DNA from: Bromus sterilis
Lineage: Eukaryota; Streptophyta; Magnoliopsida; Poales; Poaceae
Length of the DNA stretch: 64,000 bases
NCBI GenBank assembly: GCA_950022295.1
Contig: OX465598.1
Coordinates: 117,535,001 to 117,599,000 of the forward strand
Reading direction: 5' to 3'
Below are positions 12,738 to 22,081 of the stretch, piece by piece. The number at the start of each line of letters is the position of its first letter. The first letter of the stretch is position 1. The notes beneath the pieces were generated by a model, which was not told where the DNA came from, did not search any database, and saw only the letters and a list, made by a program, of their open reading frames with translations. The translations under genes and the position numbers were made by a program.

Positions 12738-13445
12738 CACGCCGAACAGGCATTTTTCTAGATTGAGCTTGATCTTGTAGGCCCGTAAGTTTGCAAATTT
12801 TTCTCTAAGATCATCCAGTAGGGTTGACCCTTACACTGACTTGACCACAAGGTCATCTACATATACATGAATGTTCCGGCCTAACTGAGATCGAACACAT
12901 CGCTGCATAGTACGCTGATAAGTCGCGCCGCCATTTTTCAGGCCAAAGGGCATGGTGACATAGCAATAAGCCCCGAAAGGGGTGATAAATGCAGTCTTTA
13001 TTTGATAGTCTACATCAAGCTTGATCTGGTGATAGCCCGTTGTGGCATCCAGAAAGCATAAAAGCTGACAGCCAGCCGTAGAATCAATCACTTGATCAAT
13101 ACGGGGCAATGCAAAAGGATCCTTGGGGCATGCCTTATTCAGGCAAGTGTAATCTATACACATGCGCCAAGTTCCATTCTTCTTCGGCACCAGAACTGGA
13201 TTTTCTAACCAGTCTGGGTAGAACACTTCCTTGATAAATCCTGCTGCGAGCAACTTGGCGATCTCCTCACCGATTGCTCTTCTCTTATCCTCTGAAAAGT
13301 GCCGAAGTGGCTGCTTGATCCTCTTGGATCCAGGTCGGATGTGAAGATTGTGCTAGGCAAGTTCCCTCGGTACTCGAGGCATGTCATGCGGGGACCATGC
13401 AAAGATGTACCGATTCTCACGGAGGAAATCGACGATCTCGCCTTC
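12738..13445 (-). pseudogene. pol: Element Z pol: N-terminal reverse transcriptase (decayed)
   Basis: On the minus strand the segment 13253-12831 keeps the reverse transcriptase core: a VLVPKKNG-like entry, MCIDYTCLNK, DPFALPRIDQ, a FLDATTGYHQI stretch, MPFGLKNGGATYQ and the YVDD catalytic box near 12850. This copies element RNA into DNA. The part upstream (13445-13254) continues the family pattern but with at least two stops, and a stop follows shortly after YVDD at 12831. The solo LTR then separates this half from the rest. It is too damaged to act. Confidence 0.85.
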
Positions 13446-14198
13446 CTATTTGCTGCTGAGTCCGGCCCCAATGATGACGCACTTGCTTGGGTTGTAGGGG
13501 TCCAGAGCGATCCTCTTGCTGTCCTTGGCTGCCTGAAACGCAGTCTCATCATCCGACCTCTTGGTCTTCGTGCTCGGCATGGGTGCCTTCATCTGAGCTT
13601 GGGCCATTTCTATGACCTTGTCGAGCTGGCGCCGTTGTGCATCAATGACCAGGGAATCATCCAGCTTGGAGCCGGCGGATGAACACTCTAGTGACTTCTT
13701 GTAGTCACCGCACACAGTGATTGGGCCATTCGGCCCTGGAAGCTTCATCTTCAGGTAGGGATGGAACACGTTGAACATGAACTTGGCGATCGCAGGCGAT
13801 CCGAGCAAAATATGGTATGGACTGCTCAGGTCGACCAACTCGAACCAGATCGGCTCTCGGCGGAAATTTTCCTCCGAACCAAACACTACCTCCAACCGAA
13901 TGCGGCCCAAAGGAATACATGCAAGGCCTAGCACTATCCCATGAAAGATGGTCCTGTTGGGTTCCAACTCGCTCTCACTGATGCCGAGCTTGATCATTGT
14001 GTCTCGGTACAAGATGTTGATGGAACTGCCTCCATCAATGAGAGTTCTGGTGAATTTGTCTGAGTACAGGGGTGCTGCCACAATTGCATCCACCACGAGC
14101 GCATAACTGCCTGGGTTTGGCATCACGCTCGGGTGGTCCTCTAGGCCCCATGGAATGACCTTCTCAGACCAGTTCATGAACTGGGGGACCGCTGGCAT
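13446..14198 (-). CDS. pol: Element Z protease region, open 250-codon frame
   Basis: The aspartic protease matures Gag-Pol. This frame starts at ATG 14198 and runs to a stop at 13446. The active-site stretch TLIDGGSSINILY lies near residues 53-65. DGG in place of the D-S/T-G of many proteases is normal in the Tat lineage. A PYHILLGSPAIAKF stretch (near residue 130) is the usual second protease motif. The C-terminal 100 residues form the linker to reverse transcriptase, which in intact relatives would stay in frame. Here a stop cuts the linker, and upstream the frame is shifted relative to gag. It is a surviving open piece of a dead polyprotein. Confidence 0.7.
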   Translation of the reverse strand: MPAVPQFMNWSEKVIPWGLEDHPSVMPNPGSYALVVDAIVAAPLYSDKFTRTLIDGGSSINILYRDTMIKLGISESELEPNRTIFHGIVLGLACIPLGRIRLEVVFGSEENFRREPIWFELVDLSSPYHILLGSPAIAKFMFNVFHPYLKMKLPGPNGPITVCGDYKKSLECSSAGSKLDDSLVIDAQRRQLDKVIEMAQAQMKAPMPSTKTKRSDDETAFQAAKDSKRIALDPYNPSKCVIIGAGLSSK

Positions 14199-14213
14199 AG
14201 TGGCATTGACTGC

Positions 14214-15214
14214 CTACTCTCGGGCTCTCCGACTGCCCTTGTCATCCGACTCGCTGGTGAAGATCATGTACGCCGCATCCTGGCGCGGGAACTGCGGGCG
14301 TGCATTCGGTGGTGGTGGACCCGGGGGTGGGGTGGGGTGGTGGGAGGTTTCCTGCTCCTCCCTTCGATAAACGCTCGACCCAGATGCATTGCTGAGTGGT
14401 ATGAGATGCGGGATTGTCGACTCCACTGTGCATTTTGCATGGCTGGTTCATCATGTCCTCAAAGGTGTATGGGAGCCTGATCGGGCCCTGCGGTCTCTCT
14501 GCGGGTTTTTGCCTCCGACTGCCTCCCGCAGCCCCTTATTCATCCTGCTGCTGAACTACTGCCACCTGCCGACTTCCATTTTGGGCATCCGGCTTCTCGT
14601 CCTTCCTTTTGTTGAAGCTTGTATTGTTGTTGTTGTTATTGTTGTAGTTGTTGGGGGTGTTGTTGCTGTTGTTGAAGTTGTTGTTCCGCTGGATCTCGCG
14701 CCTCTCGCGCCGATTGGGACCATTCGGCCCTCCTTCTTCTGTCGATTGCTGCTGCTACTGCTGTCCATAGGACTGCCCTTGGATAAAACCGCTGGGACTC
14801 AGTTGGATCAGGCGCATTGTAGCATCAGACGTGGCGAATGAATTTTCTATCCTCATCAGATCGGCCAAAGATGTGATCTCCTTGCGCAGGAGCTTGTGCT
14901 TCAACAGTGACCCATCCAAGCAGCCGTCAGTGAAGTACTGGATGGCTTGGATTTCATGAACTCCCTCGCAAGTGTTCCTGAGCTTGATCCACCGCTGAAG
15001 GTAATCGCGAAGGGCTCGTCCTTTCCTTGTACACATAACGCCAGGTGCCGTGGCAGACCTGGGCGCTCATACGTGTCTGTGAAGTTCCGAACAAACACGT
15101 CATAAAAACCTTTCCAGCAATCTATGTTATTGTTGGGCAAACTATTCAACCAGGATCGAGCTGAACCTTGAAGCATGAGTGGTGCATAACGAACTGCAAC
15201 ACGTCGACTGCCTC
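14214..15214 (-). pseudogene. gag: Element Z gag, C-terminal part (decayed)
   Basis: On the minus strand 15176-14901 keeps a capsid-like stretch (SARSWLNSLP, then FRDYLQRW-type pattern after a frameshift near 15000) and continues to about 14755. Next is an Asn-rich tract made from GTT repeats on the plus strand (about 14628-14695), then a nucleocapsid segment near 14445-14390 with Cys-X2-His, His and Cys in the C-H-H-C order used by Tat elements. Frameshifts near 15000, 14760 and 14440 prevent a single product. W is inserted at 15214, and the N-terminal part continues at 24432. Confidence 0.75.
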
Positions 15215-15653
15215 TGACGAGGGGGTGACCCCACGACTCCTACGGATGAGCCTACCTGGTGTCCATGAAGGCAGAAGGCCCATGAAGATACAGCCTCGGC
15301 CCACTAGTTGGCACCGACGTAGGAGTCCGCGACTCACAAGGAAGGTGCGAAGACCTGCCGTACGGAGCAAGCTAGGGTTAGAAAAGCATACCTGTAAACG
15401 TAGATGAACTCCCCGAGACCTAGCCCGGTATATAAGGGCTAGGAGGGGCGACGCCGAAAGCAATCTAATATCACCTGTAACCCTAGCCTTGAGCGCTCCA
15501 GCCTTGGCCTCCACTGTCATCGCATCTTCCCCATCAATAATATCGAGCAGGAGCGAGCCTTCCTGTTTGCCGACGAGCTATCGTCCAACATGTGCCTCTC
15601 ATGACTAACCCAGGGTCCCTGACCATGGGATTTGCCGGGGTTGATCCCCGTCA
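15215..15653 (+). repeat. 5' LTR of element W, 439 bp
   Basis: Starts TGACGAGGGGGTGACCCC and ends GATCCCCGTCA. It carries a TATA box at 15429-15435 and two in-frame ATG codons near its inner end (15601 and 15625) that open the gag frame. Confidence 0.95.
15429..15435 (+). promoter_or_regulatory. TATA box of the W 5' LTR promoter
   Basis: TATATAA in a CCCGGTATATAAGGG context. Transcription would start about 30 bases downstream, near 15465, so the last 190 bases of the LTR would be on the RNA. The 3' LTR has the same box at 24202-24208. Confidence 0.7.
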
Positions 15654-16404
15654 ATTGGCGCCGTCTGTGGGAACTACACAGGTTGGGATCACGATCTCAG
15701 CGGTCCCGTCCTCAGAAAGCTACAACTCAAGGGCAAGAACCAGATCTAGCCCACTCGAAGGATTCAAGATCACGGCGGACATCTCTGCCACCCCATCAAG
15801 ACCGCTCGAGCTACAGTTGTGCCAGGACCGATACTACGGTAACGGCCAAGTGCAGCGCCAGCGCCGAAGGAGTCGACGACCCAAAAGAACGGCGAGGGGC
15901 CTCTACGAAGGAATCCCACTCGACGAACTGCGACACGCAGCGGAGGACTCGCAAATCCTTCGACAACCCACCATCGCCTGGGCACCCGCCGCACACCAAG
16001 ACGATGATTACGAGATCGAATCTATCGATCAGCAGAACCACCGCCAAGGAAGAAGGAATCGACGACCCAAAAGGCGCACAGGGGAGATCTATGGTGAGGC
16101 CCCAATGAACAAGCCACATCACGCAGCCGCACAACCAACGACCACTCGACGACACGCCGTCGCGCGAGCACCTGCCGCCAACCAAGACAGCGACTCCGAG
16201 ACACCTGTAGGCGAGTACTACGACCCAGATCGAAGACCGGATGAATTCGCCAACCTCATCAAGAACCAAGACATGAGTCGAGGAATCAAAACCGACCCTC
16301 GTTTCCACGAACACCCGGAGGATCATGAGCAGATCTTCAGAATCTCAAGAAGGAAGAGGCACGCCGGATCTAGCAAACTCACGGCTAGAGAACAGCTAGC
16401 ATGA
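15625..16404 (+). CDS. gag: Element W gag, reduced, ending at an in-frame TGA
   Basis: The frame shares phase with pol. The best start is ATG 15625 in a strong ACCATGG context, inside the LTR; another ATG lies at 15601. Translation then crosses the LTR edge and the primer site. The product is very basic and Gln/Arg-rich. Two similar blocks of about 55 residues lie in tandem (roughly 15855-16020 and 16030-16200), each beginning RRPKR and ending APAAXQD. I cannot find the usual Tat capsid domain (about 150-200 residues) seen in Z. TGA at 16402 stops the frame just before the nucleocapsid-like C-H-H-C segment at 16408-16473. Gag may be defective or supplied in trans. Confidence 0.7.
   Translation: MGFAGVDPRQLAPSVGTTQVGITISAVPSSESYNSRARTRSSPLEGFKITADISATPSRPLELQLCQDRYYGNGQVQRQRRRSRRPKRTARGLYEGIPLDELRHAAEDSQILRQPTIAWAPAAHQDDDYEIESIDQQNHRQGRRNRRPKRRTGEIYGEAPMNKPHHAAAQPTTTRRHAVARAPAANQDSDSETPVGEYYDPDRRPDEFANLIKNQDMSRGIKTDPRFHEHPEDHEQIFRISRRKRHAGSSKLTAREQLA
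15656..15673 (+). other. Primer-binding site of element W
   Basis: TGGCGCCGTCTGTGGGAA, two bases inside the LTR, is the common primer site of grass Tat-lineage elements. It is also translated in the gag frame. Confidence 0.85.
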
Positions 16405-19400
16405 CCCTGCACGATCCACAGCTTCGAGGATGACTGGGGACGCGTCAGGTCAGGTCACACCTTGAGAGACTGCCGCCTGTTCAACGAGCTAGCCGACGAC
16501 CTCAAGAAGGAGAAGCAGAAAGAAGACAGTCGCAACCGGCGACCCGAGAAATCGCCGACCTCAAACCCGGAAGGACGTCACAGCCCGCGGCAAGCACAGG
16601 TACTCATGATCCAAGAAGGAAGTGTACCGCAAGCACAGCGCGATGCCCAAACCCTGCAGGCCAGAGCAGCTGAGAGCATAAACATAGTCGAAATCTACCA
16701 GCTACACGACACGGAGACCAGCATCACGTTCTCGAAGGATGACCATCCACCCGCAGTCCCAAGACCGGGGCATGCACCCCTAGTACTCGATGCACAAATC
16801 AGGGGGTACGACATGGAAAAGGTCTTCATGGACGGAGGCAGCAACATGAACATCATCTTCGCCAGCACCCTGCAAAAGATGCTAATCCCACGATCGGTAT
16901 GGAGAAAATCAAGCACCGAGTTACACGGGGTAGTCCCAGGAGAAGCAGCCACATCCCTCGGATTCATCGAACTCGAAGTTGTCTTCGGCAACCGACGCAA
17001 CTTCGCAAAGCACGTCCTCGAGTTCAAAGTACTCGACTGGAAATCGCAGTATCACGCCATATTGGGACGGCCAGCATTCGCGCAGTTCATGGCGGTCCCA
17101 CACTACGCCTACCTCAAGCTCAAGATGCCAGGATCATCAGGAGTCCTCGCGATCAACGGAAGCTTCATCAAGTCAGATCAATGTGATCGTGACTTCCACA
17201 GAATCTCCGAAACATTCGGAGCCGAACAAGAACTCCAAGAAATAGCCATGGTGACGGACAAGAGTACCTTCCCACTGGTGAACCGAAGCGGATCCAGGGA
17301 GTACGGACGCGACTTCAGCATCGACAGCGACACAGTCACTCACCAAGTGCACCCGACGGACCCGGACAAAACAGTCCACGTGTACGCCCACCTACCAGAG
17401 GAGCAGGCAACGACTCTCGTCGCTTTCCTTCGAGACGAGTGGGAAATATTCGCCTGGAGCCCAGCCGACATGCCTGGGATACCACGCGAATTCGCGGAAC
17501 ACGCCCTACGCATCAACCAAAACACGAAGCCGGTGAAGCAAGCGCTGAGACGATTCTCGGAGCCCAAGCGCAGAGCAATCGGAGAGGAAGTCAACTGGTT
17601 ACTCGACGCTCAGTTCATCCGAGAAACGAAGAAAGCCACCTGGATAGCCAACCCAGTCCTGGTGCCCAAGAAAGACACGACCGTGCTGCGCATGTGTGTC
17701 GACTATGGGCCAGTCAACAAGCATTGCCCAAAGGACCACTTCCCCCTTCCTAGAATCGATCAGATAATCGACTCAACAGCAGGGTGCGATCTACTTTCCT
17801 TCCTCGACGCTTACTCAGGATACAACCAGATCAGGATGAAGGAAGAAGACGAAGAGCACACATCGTTCATCACCCCCTATGGCGTATTCTGCTACAAGAC
17901 CATGCCCTTCGAGCTCAAAAACGCAGGCGCCACTTACCAACGAATGATGCAGGCCTGCCTGAAGGAGCAAATCGGAAGAAACGTGCAAGTCTACGTGGAC
18001 GACATCGTCATCAAGACCTACAAAGAAGCCACACTACTCGATGACCTGCGCGAAACCTTCGCGGCGCTCAATAAATACATAATCAAACTCAACCCAAAGA
18101 AGTGCGCATTCGGCGTACCGGCGGGAAAGCTGCTTGGCTACATGGTCTCTGCCCGAGGAATCGAGGCAAATCCTGAAAAATTCCAAGCCATCACCCGCAT
18201 GCAAGAACCAACCGACGTCAAAGGAGTACAACAACTCACTGGAAAACTCGCAGCCCTAAGCCGCTTCATCAGCAGGTTGGGAGAACGCACGCTGCCCTTC
18301 AATCAGCTGCTCAGGAAAGGAGAGAAATTCGAGTGGACGGAGGAAGCCCGCCAAGCATTCGCAGACCTGAAAAAGACACTCTCAACCCCACCAATCCTAG
18401 CGGTACCCAAGGAACGAGAGAAGCTATACCTCTACGTGGCATCACGTAGCAGTGTAGTAAGCACAGCGCTCGTTGTTGAACGCGCAGAAGAAGGCAATGT
18501 CCAGAGCATCCAGAGACCAATATACTACCTCAGCATGCTCCTGACCAAATCCCAGCAGCGGTACCCGCACTATCAGAAGCTACTACTGGCCATCGTCATG
18601 ACCTCAAGAAAGGTGTCCCACTACTTCGACGAGCACCCTATCACAATCGTGAGAAGCGCACCACTCGGCGACATACTCAACAACCCTGGAGCAACCGGGC
18701 GAGTCGCCGAGTGGAACATTGAGCTCAGCCCACGGGACCTGCAGTTCAAGCACCCAACGGCCATCAAAGCCCAAGTACTCCCAGATTTCCTGGTCGAGTG
18801 GACGGAGGTTCAGACGCCAGGCCCTCCAGACCTATCAAGCTCATGGTCAATGTTCTTCGATGGGTCCAAGAGACAACAAGGAGCTGGGGCAGGAGTCGTG
18901 CTCATCTCCCCTAAAGGAACAAAGCTGAAATATGTCCTCCAGATCAACTTCAGTCACGCCTCTAACAACGAAGCAGAATACGAGGCACTCCTCCATGGCA
19001 TGCGCATGGCCAAAACATGCGGAGCCACTCGCCTCATAATTTACGGGGACTCCAATCTTGTCGTCCAGCAAACGATGAGAAACTGCAACCCAATAGCCGA
19101 CAACATGGCGGCCTACCAAAATCTCTACAACGAACTCGAAGGAAGTTTCGACGGTTGCGAGCTCAACTACATCACCAGGGACAACAACACAGAAGCTGAC
19201 GAGCTCGCGAACATCGGTTCGACCCGGGGGCCTGTACCACCCGGTGTTTTTCTCGAAAGCATCAGCCGGAGATCCATCAAGGTACAGGCAGCAACACCTG
19301 AAGCAGTCGTGGACGGCGGAGACGCAACAGAAATGGCGCAGGTGGCAGCAGCAACCCCATCAGAAGTCACAAGCACCAGCGCATCCGACAGCACAGCTCC

Positions 19401-19608
19401 GATAGAGCTCGAAGGACCCTTCTGGACAAAACCGTTCCTCCGATTCCTAATCGAAGGCACGCTACCACAAGACGTAGCCGAAGCACGACGCATCAGCCGC
19501 CGATCCAAGGCGTTCACGGTGATCAACAGACAACTATACAAACGCAGCATCACCCAGATACTCCAAAGGTGCATCGACGAAGAGGACGGCAAAGCCCTGC
19601 TGCTCTAA
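16405..19608 (+). CDS. pol: Element W pol: protease, reverse transcriptase, RNase H
   Basis: A single frame of over 1060 codons continues directly from gag after the TGA at 16402. The first residues hold the nucleocapsid-like C-H-H-C segment. Protease: MDGGSNMN with the catalytic Asp codon at 16831. Reverse transcriptase: MCVDYGPVNK, the PLPRIDQIIDSTAG stretch, and YVDD at 17992-18003; in the MPFGLKNAG motif Gly is replaced by Glu. RNase H: FFDGS (Asp codon 18859), NNEAEYEAL, YGDSNLV and NTEADELA carry the acidic residues. The frame ends at TAA 19606, just before integrase, where relatives read through. Together these copy the RNA genome into DNA in particles. Apart from the stops and Glu change it looks intact. 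Confidence 0.9.
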   Translation, partial: PCTIHSFEDDWGRVRSGHTLRDCRLFNELADDLKKEKQKEDSRNRRPEKSPTSNPEGRHSPRQAQVLMIQEGSVPQAQRDAQTLQARAAESINIVEIYQLHDTETSITFSKDDHPPAVPRPGHAPLVLDAQIRGYDMEKVFMDGGSNMNIIFASTLQKMLIPRSVWRKSSTELHGVVPGEAATSLGFIELEVVFGNRRNFAKHVLEFKVLDWKSQYHAILGRPAFAQFMAVPHYAYLKLKMPGSSGVLAINGSFIKSDQCDRDFHRISETFGAEQELQEIAMVTDKSTFPLVNRSGSREYGRDFSIDSDTVTHQVHPTDPDKTVHVYAHLPEEQATTLVAFLRDEWEIFAWSPADMPGIPREFAEHALRINQNTKPVKQALRRFSEPKRRAIGEEVNWLLDAQFIRETKKATWIANPVLVPKKDTTVLRMCVDYGPVNKHCPKDHFPLPRIDQIIDSTAGCDLLSFLDAYSGYNQIRMKEEDEEHTSFITPYGVFCYKTMPFELKNAGATYQRMMQACLKEQIGRNVQVYVDDIVIKTYKEATLLDDLRETFAALNKYIIKLNPKKCAFGVPAGKLLGYMVSARGIEANPEKFQAITRMQEPTDVKGVQQLTGKLAALSRFISRLGERTLPFNQLLRKGEKFEWTEEARQAFADLKKTLSTPPILAVPKEREKLYLYVASRSSVVSTALVVERAEEGNVQSIQRPIYYLSMLLTKSQQRYPHYQKLLLAIVMTSRKVSHYFDEHPITIVRSAPLGDILNNPGATGRVAEWNIELSPRDLQFKHPTAIKAQVLPDFLVEWTEVQTPGPPDLSSSWSMFFDGSKRQQGAGAGVVLISPKGTKLKYVLQINFSHASNNEAEYEALLHGMRMAKTCGATRLIIYGDSNLVVQQTMRNCNPIADNMAAYQNLYNELEGSFDGCELNYITRDNNTEADELANIGSTRGPVPPGVFLESISRRSIKVQAATPEAVVDGGDATEMAQVAAATPSEVTSTSASDSTAPIELEGPFWTKPFLRFLIEGTLPQDVAEARRISRRSKAFTVINRQLYKRSITQILQRCIDEEDGKALLL

Positions 19609-20658
19609 ATCCACGAAGGCACCTGCGGGCACCACGCAAGCAGTCGAGTACTCGTGTCCAAAGCATTCCGAGCTGGGTTCTATTGGCCCATAGCCATGAA
19701 AAACGCAGAGGAAATCGTGCGACATTGTGTCGCTTGCCAGAAATTTGCCAACAGGCCACACGCTCCCGCATCAGAGATCAAGACCATACCGTTATCCTAG
19801 CCGTTCGCCACCTGGGGACTCGACATGGTGGGCCCACTCAAGAAATCATCAAAGGGCGGAAGGTGGCACCTGCTCGTCGCAGTCGACAAGTTCACTAAAT
19901 GGATTGAAGCAGTTCCCATCACCAATTCCACAGCCCTCACGACGGTCAACTTCATCAAGTCGATCATCTTCAGATTCGGAGTACCACACAACATCATCAC
20001 GGACAACGGCACGAACTTCATAGACGCAGAATTTCAGAACTTCTGCGAAGAACTGGGCATCAAAATCAACTATGCATCAGTCGCACACCCGCAGTCCAAC
20101 GGCCAGGTGGAAAAAGCAAACGGCCTTGTCTGTGGGGGAATCAAGAAACGGCTCCTCGCACCACTCGAGCAAGCCACAGGCAACTGGTTAGAAGAACTCC
20201 CCGCGGTCCTATGGAGCCTACGTACTACACCAAACACCGCGACCCAATACACACCCTTCTTCATGGTGTATGGGGCAGAGGCAGTCCTACCACATGACCT
20301 CAAGTTCGGAGCACCCCGGGTCACCGGATACAAGGAAGAGGAAGAAGAAGAAGCTCTACAAGATGACAAAGACACGACTGACGAAGCAAGAGACACAGCC
20401 CTGACAAAATCAGAGGGGTACCAAGACAAACTACGTACCTACCAAAGCAGTCGACTGTGCACTAGAACCTTCAACAAAGGTGACCTAGTCCTACGACTAA
20501 TACAAGAGAAGGTCCATAAACTTACCCCCCAATGGGAAGGACCATTCATAGTCTCAGAAGTCATCGGAAGTGGCGCCTACAGGCTGAAGAACCCGAAGAC
20601 AGACAAGGACGTGGGAAACCCATGGAACATAGCAAACTTGCGATTGTTCTATCCATAG
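19609..20658 (+). CDS. pol: Element W integrase (same frame, one internal TAG)
   Basis: Integrase inserts the DNA copy into the chromosome. The same frame continues after TAA 19606. A zinc-binding H-H-C-C segment lies at 19612-19743 (HEGTCGHHA, then CVACQ). TAG at 19798 stands where relatives have a Trp codon; after it the core domain is open to 20658. Catalytic residues are Asp 19822 (WGLDMVGP), Asp 20002 (ITDNGTNF) and Glu 20110 (GQVEKAN). The C-terminus ends NLRLFYP. No chromodomain follows, as expected for the Tat lineage. The two stops are single-base changes and would split integrase from pol unless read through. Confidence 0.85.
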
Positions 20659-20739
20659 CCCCTATCGGTCATACATGACTGGCAACTCATGTAACCGCTT
20701 GACCGCAATAAAATAAATGTTGCCCAAACAGTGTCATCT
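20659..20739 (+). other. Short spacer after W integrase
   Basis: Non-coding DNA between the integrase stop and the tandem repeats. It includes AATAAAATAAAT at 20707-20718, which resembles a polyadenylation signal, though no transcript end can be shown. Confidence 0.4.
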
Positions 20740-21200
20740 CAAAGCACTCGGGGGCTTAAGAGCAAAATCCCCCCGAGCAACGCTATCGCCTACGCAATCT
20801 TAATCAAAGCACTCGGGGGCTTAAGAGCAAAATCCCCCCCCCCCCCCCGAGCAACGCTATCGCCTACGTGATCTTAATCAAAGCACTCGGGGCTTAAGAG
20901 CAAAATCCCCCCGAGCAACGCTATCGCCTACGCGATCTTAATCAAAGCACTCGGGGGCTTAAGAGCAAAATCCCCCCGAGCAACGCTATCGCCTACGCGA
21001 TCTTAATCAAAGCACTCGGGGGCTTAAGAGAAAAATCCCCCCGAGAAACGCTATCGCCTACGCGATCTTAATCAAAGCACTCGGGGGCTTAAGAGAAAAA
21101 TCCCCCCGAGCGACGCTATCGCCTACGCGATCTTAACCAAAGCACTTGGGGACTCGAGCACAAGGACTCCCCCCGAAGAACGCCACGCGACCTTTACATC
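20740..21200 (+). repeat. 65 bp tandem repeats in the W 3' region, six copies plus a diverged seventh
   Basis: Units start CAAAGCACTCGGGGG at 20740, 20805, 20879, 20943, 21008 and 21073; a diverged seventh starts at 21138. Most are 65 bp; unit 2 is 74 bp because its C-run has grown, and unit 3 is 64 bp. Each holds CTCGGGGG and CCCCCGAG about 17 bases apart, so single strands can form a hairpin. Units are nearly identical, indicating recent amplification. The array lies between pol and the antisense gene. Confidence 0.95.
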
Positions 21201-22081
21201 CAAGCACCCGAGAGCTCGAGGACCATCGCCTCCCGAGAACCGTTTGCGCAGTACGAAGCTTAAAAAAACACTCAAGCAAAAATACCCAGCCAGCCCCACT
21301 GGCTGAAAACAAGGCCCGAAAGACATGACTGCAATCAGATGAAGCACCAAGTACTCTGCAGCAACTTTGGAAGAAGCACAGGACACAAAGGTCATTTAGT
21401 CTTCACCCGATCGCCAACGATCACCTAAAGACTCAGGGGCTACTCCCATCGGGAGCGCTGCCGCGCACCCGATAAAAGAAAGAAACTAATGACAAAGGAA
21501 ACATATTTTAGCCTACGCTCGACCCTTCGACTCAAGCGTAGCCTCGGGGGCTACTCCCATCGGGAGCGCTGTCGCGCACCCGATAGAACCCACAGTGCAA
21601 AGTATCGGAACACAACTCTCAGACAGCTCTCGGCCGCAAAGGACTCGAACACAACTCTCAGACACCTCCTAATCGTCAAGGACTCGAACACAGTATTCGG
21701 TTGCATAAAGGCCAAAATATAAATTCCATTGCAAAGGATCAAGCACAGTTTACATCATAAGGATCATCTTCAGAACACAAAGGACTCAACTACATTTGGA
21801 TAGAAGGCAGCTCCTGTTACAAGAGGGAATCACCCAAGGAATTATGACTTCTACATGTGTGCCCATGAAGGGTAATCGAATCTAGTACAAGAGCATCATC
21901 ACAGACAAAGGAGGAGTCAAAACAGCCGGCCCATGATGTCAATGACATAACAAAAGGTGAAGCTTGACTTATTTGTGGAGCCATTGAAGACGATGCTCCA
22001 CCAGCTTCTTCTCCTGCTCCTCTAGCTTCTTCTCCAGCTCCGCCCAAGCTGCCGGCGAAGATGACGCCGCTGCCTCCAGTT
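21201..22081 (+). other. W 3' region between tandem repeats and antisense gene
   Basis: Mostly non-coding. Two similar blocks near 21430-21480 and 21543-21588 each hold the inverted repeat CTCCCATCGGGAG followed by GCGCTG and GCGCACCCGAT. Near 21600-21700 a short motif ending GGACTCGAACACA recurs. Antisense frames here (21817-22359, minus) overlap the B3-like gene in another frame and look spurious. Confidence 0.6.

Noticed and set aside
20740..21137. Regular 65 bp repeats resembling a CRISPR array
   Set aside because: There are no unique spacers; whole units are copies, and the context is a plant retrotransposon.
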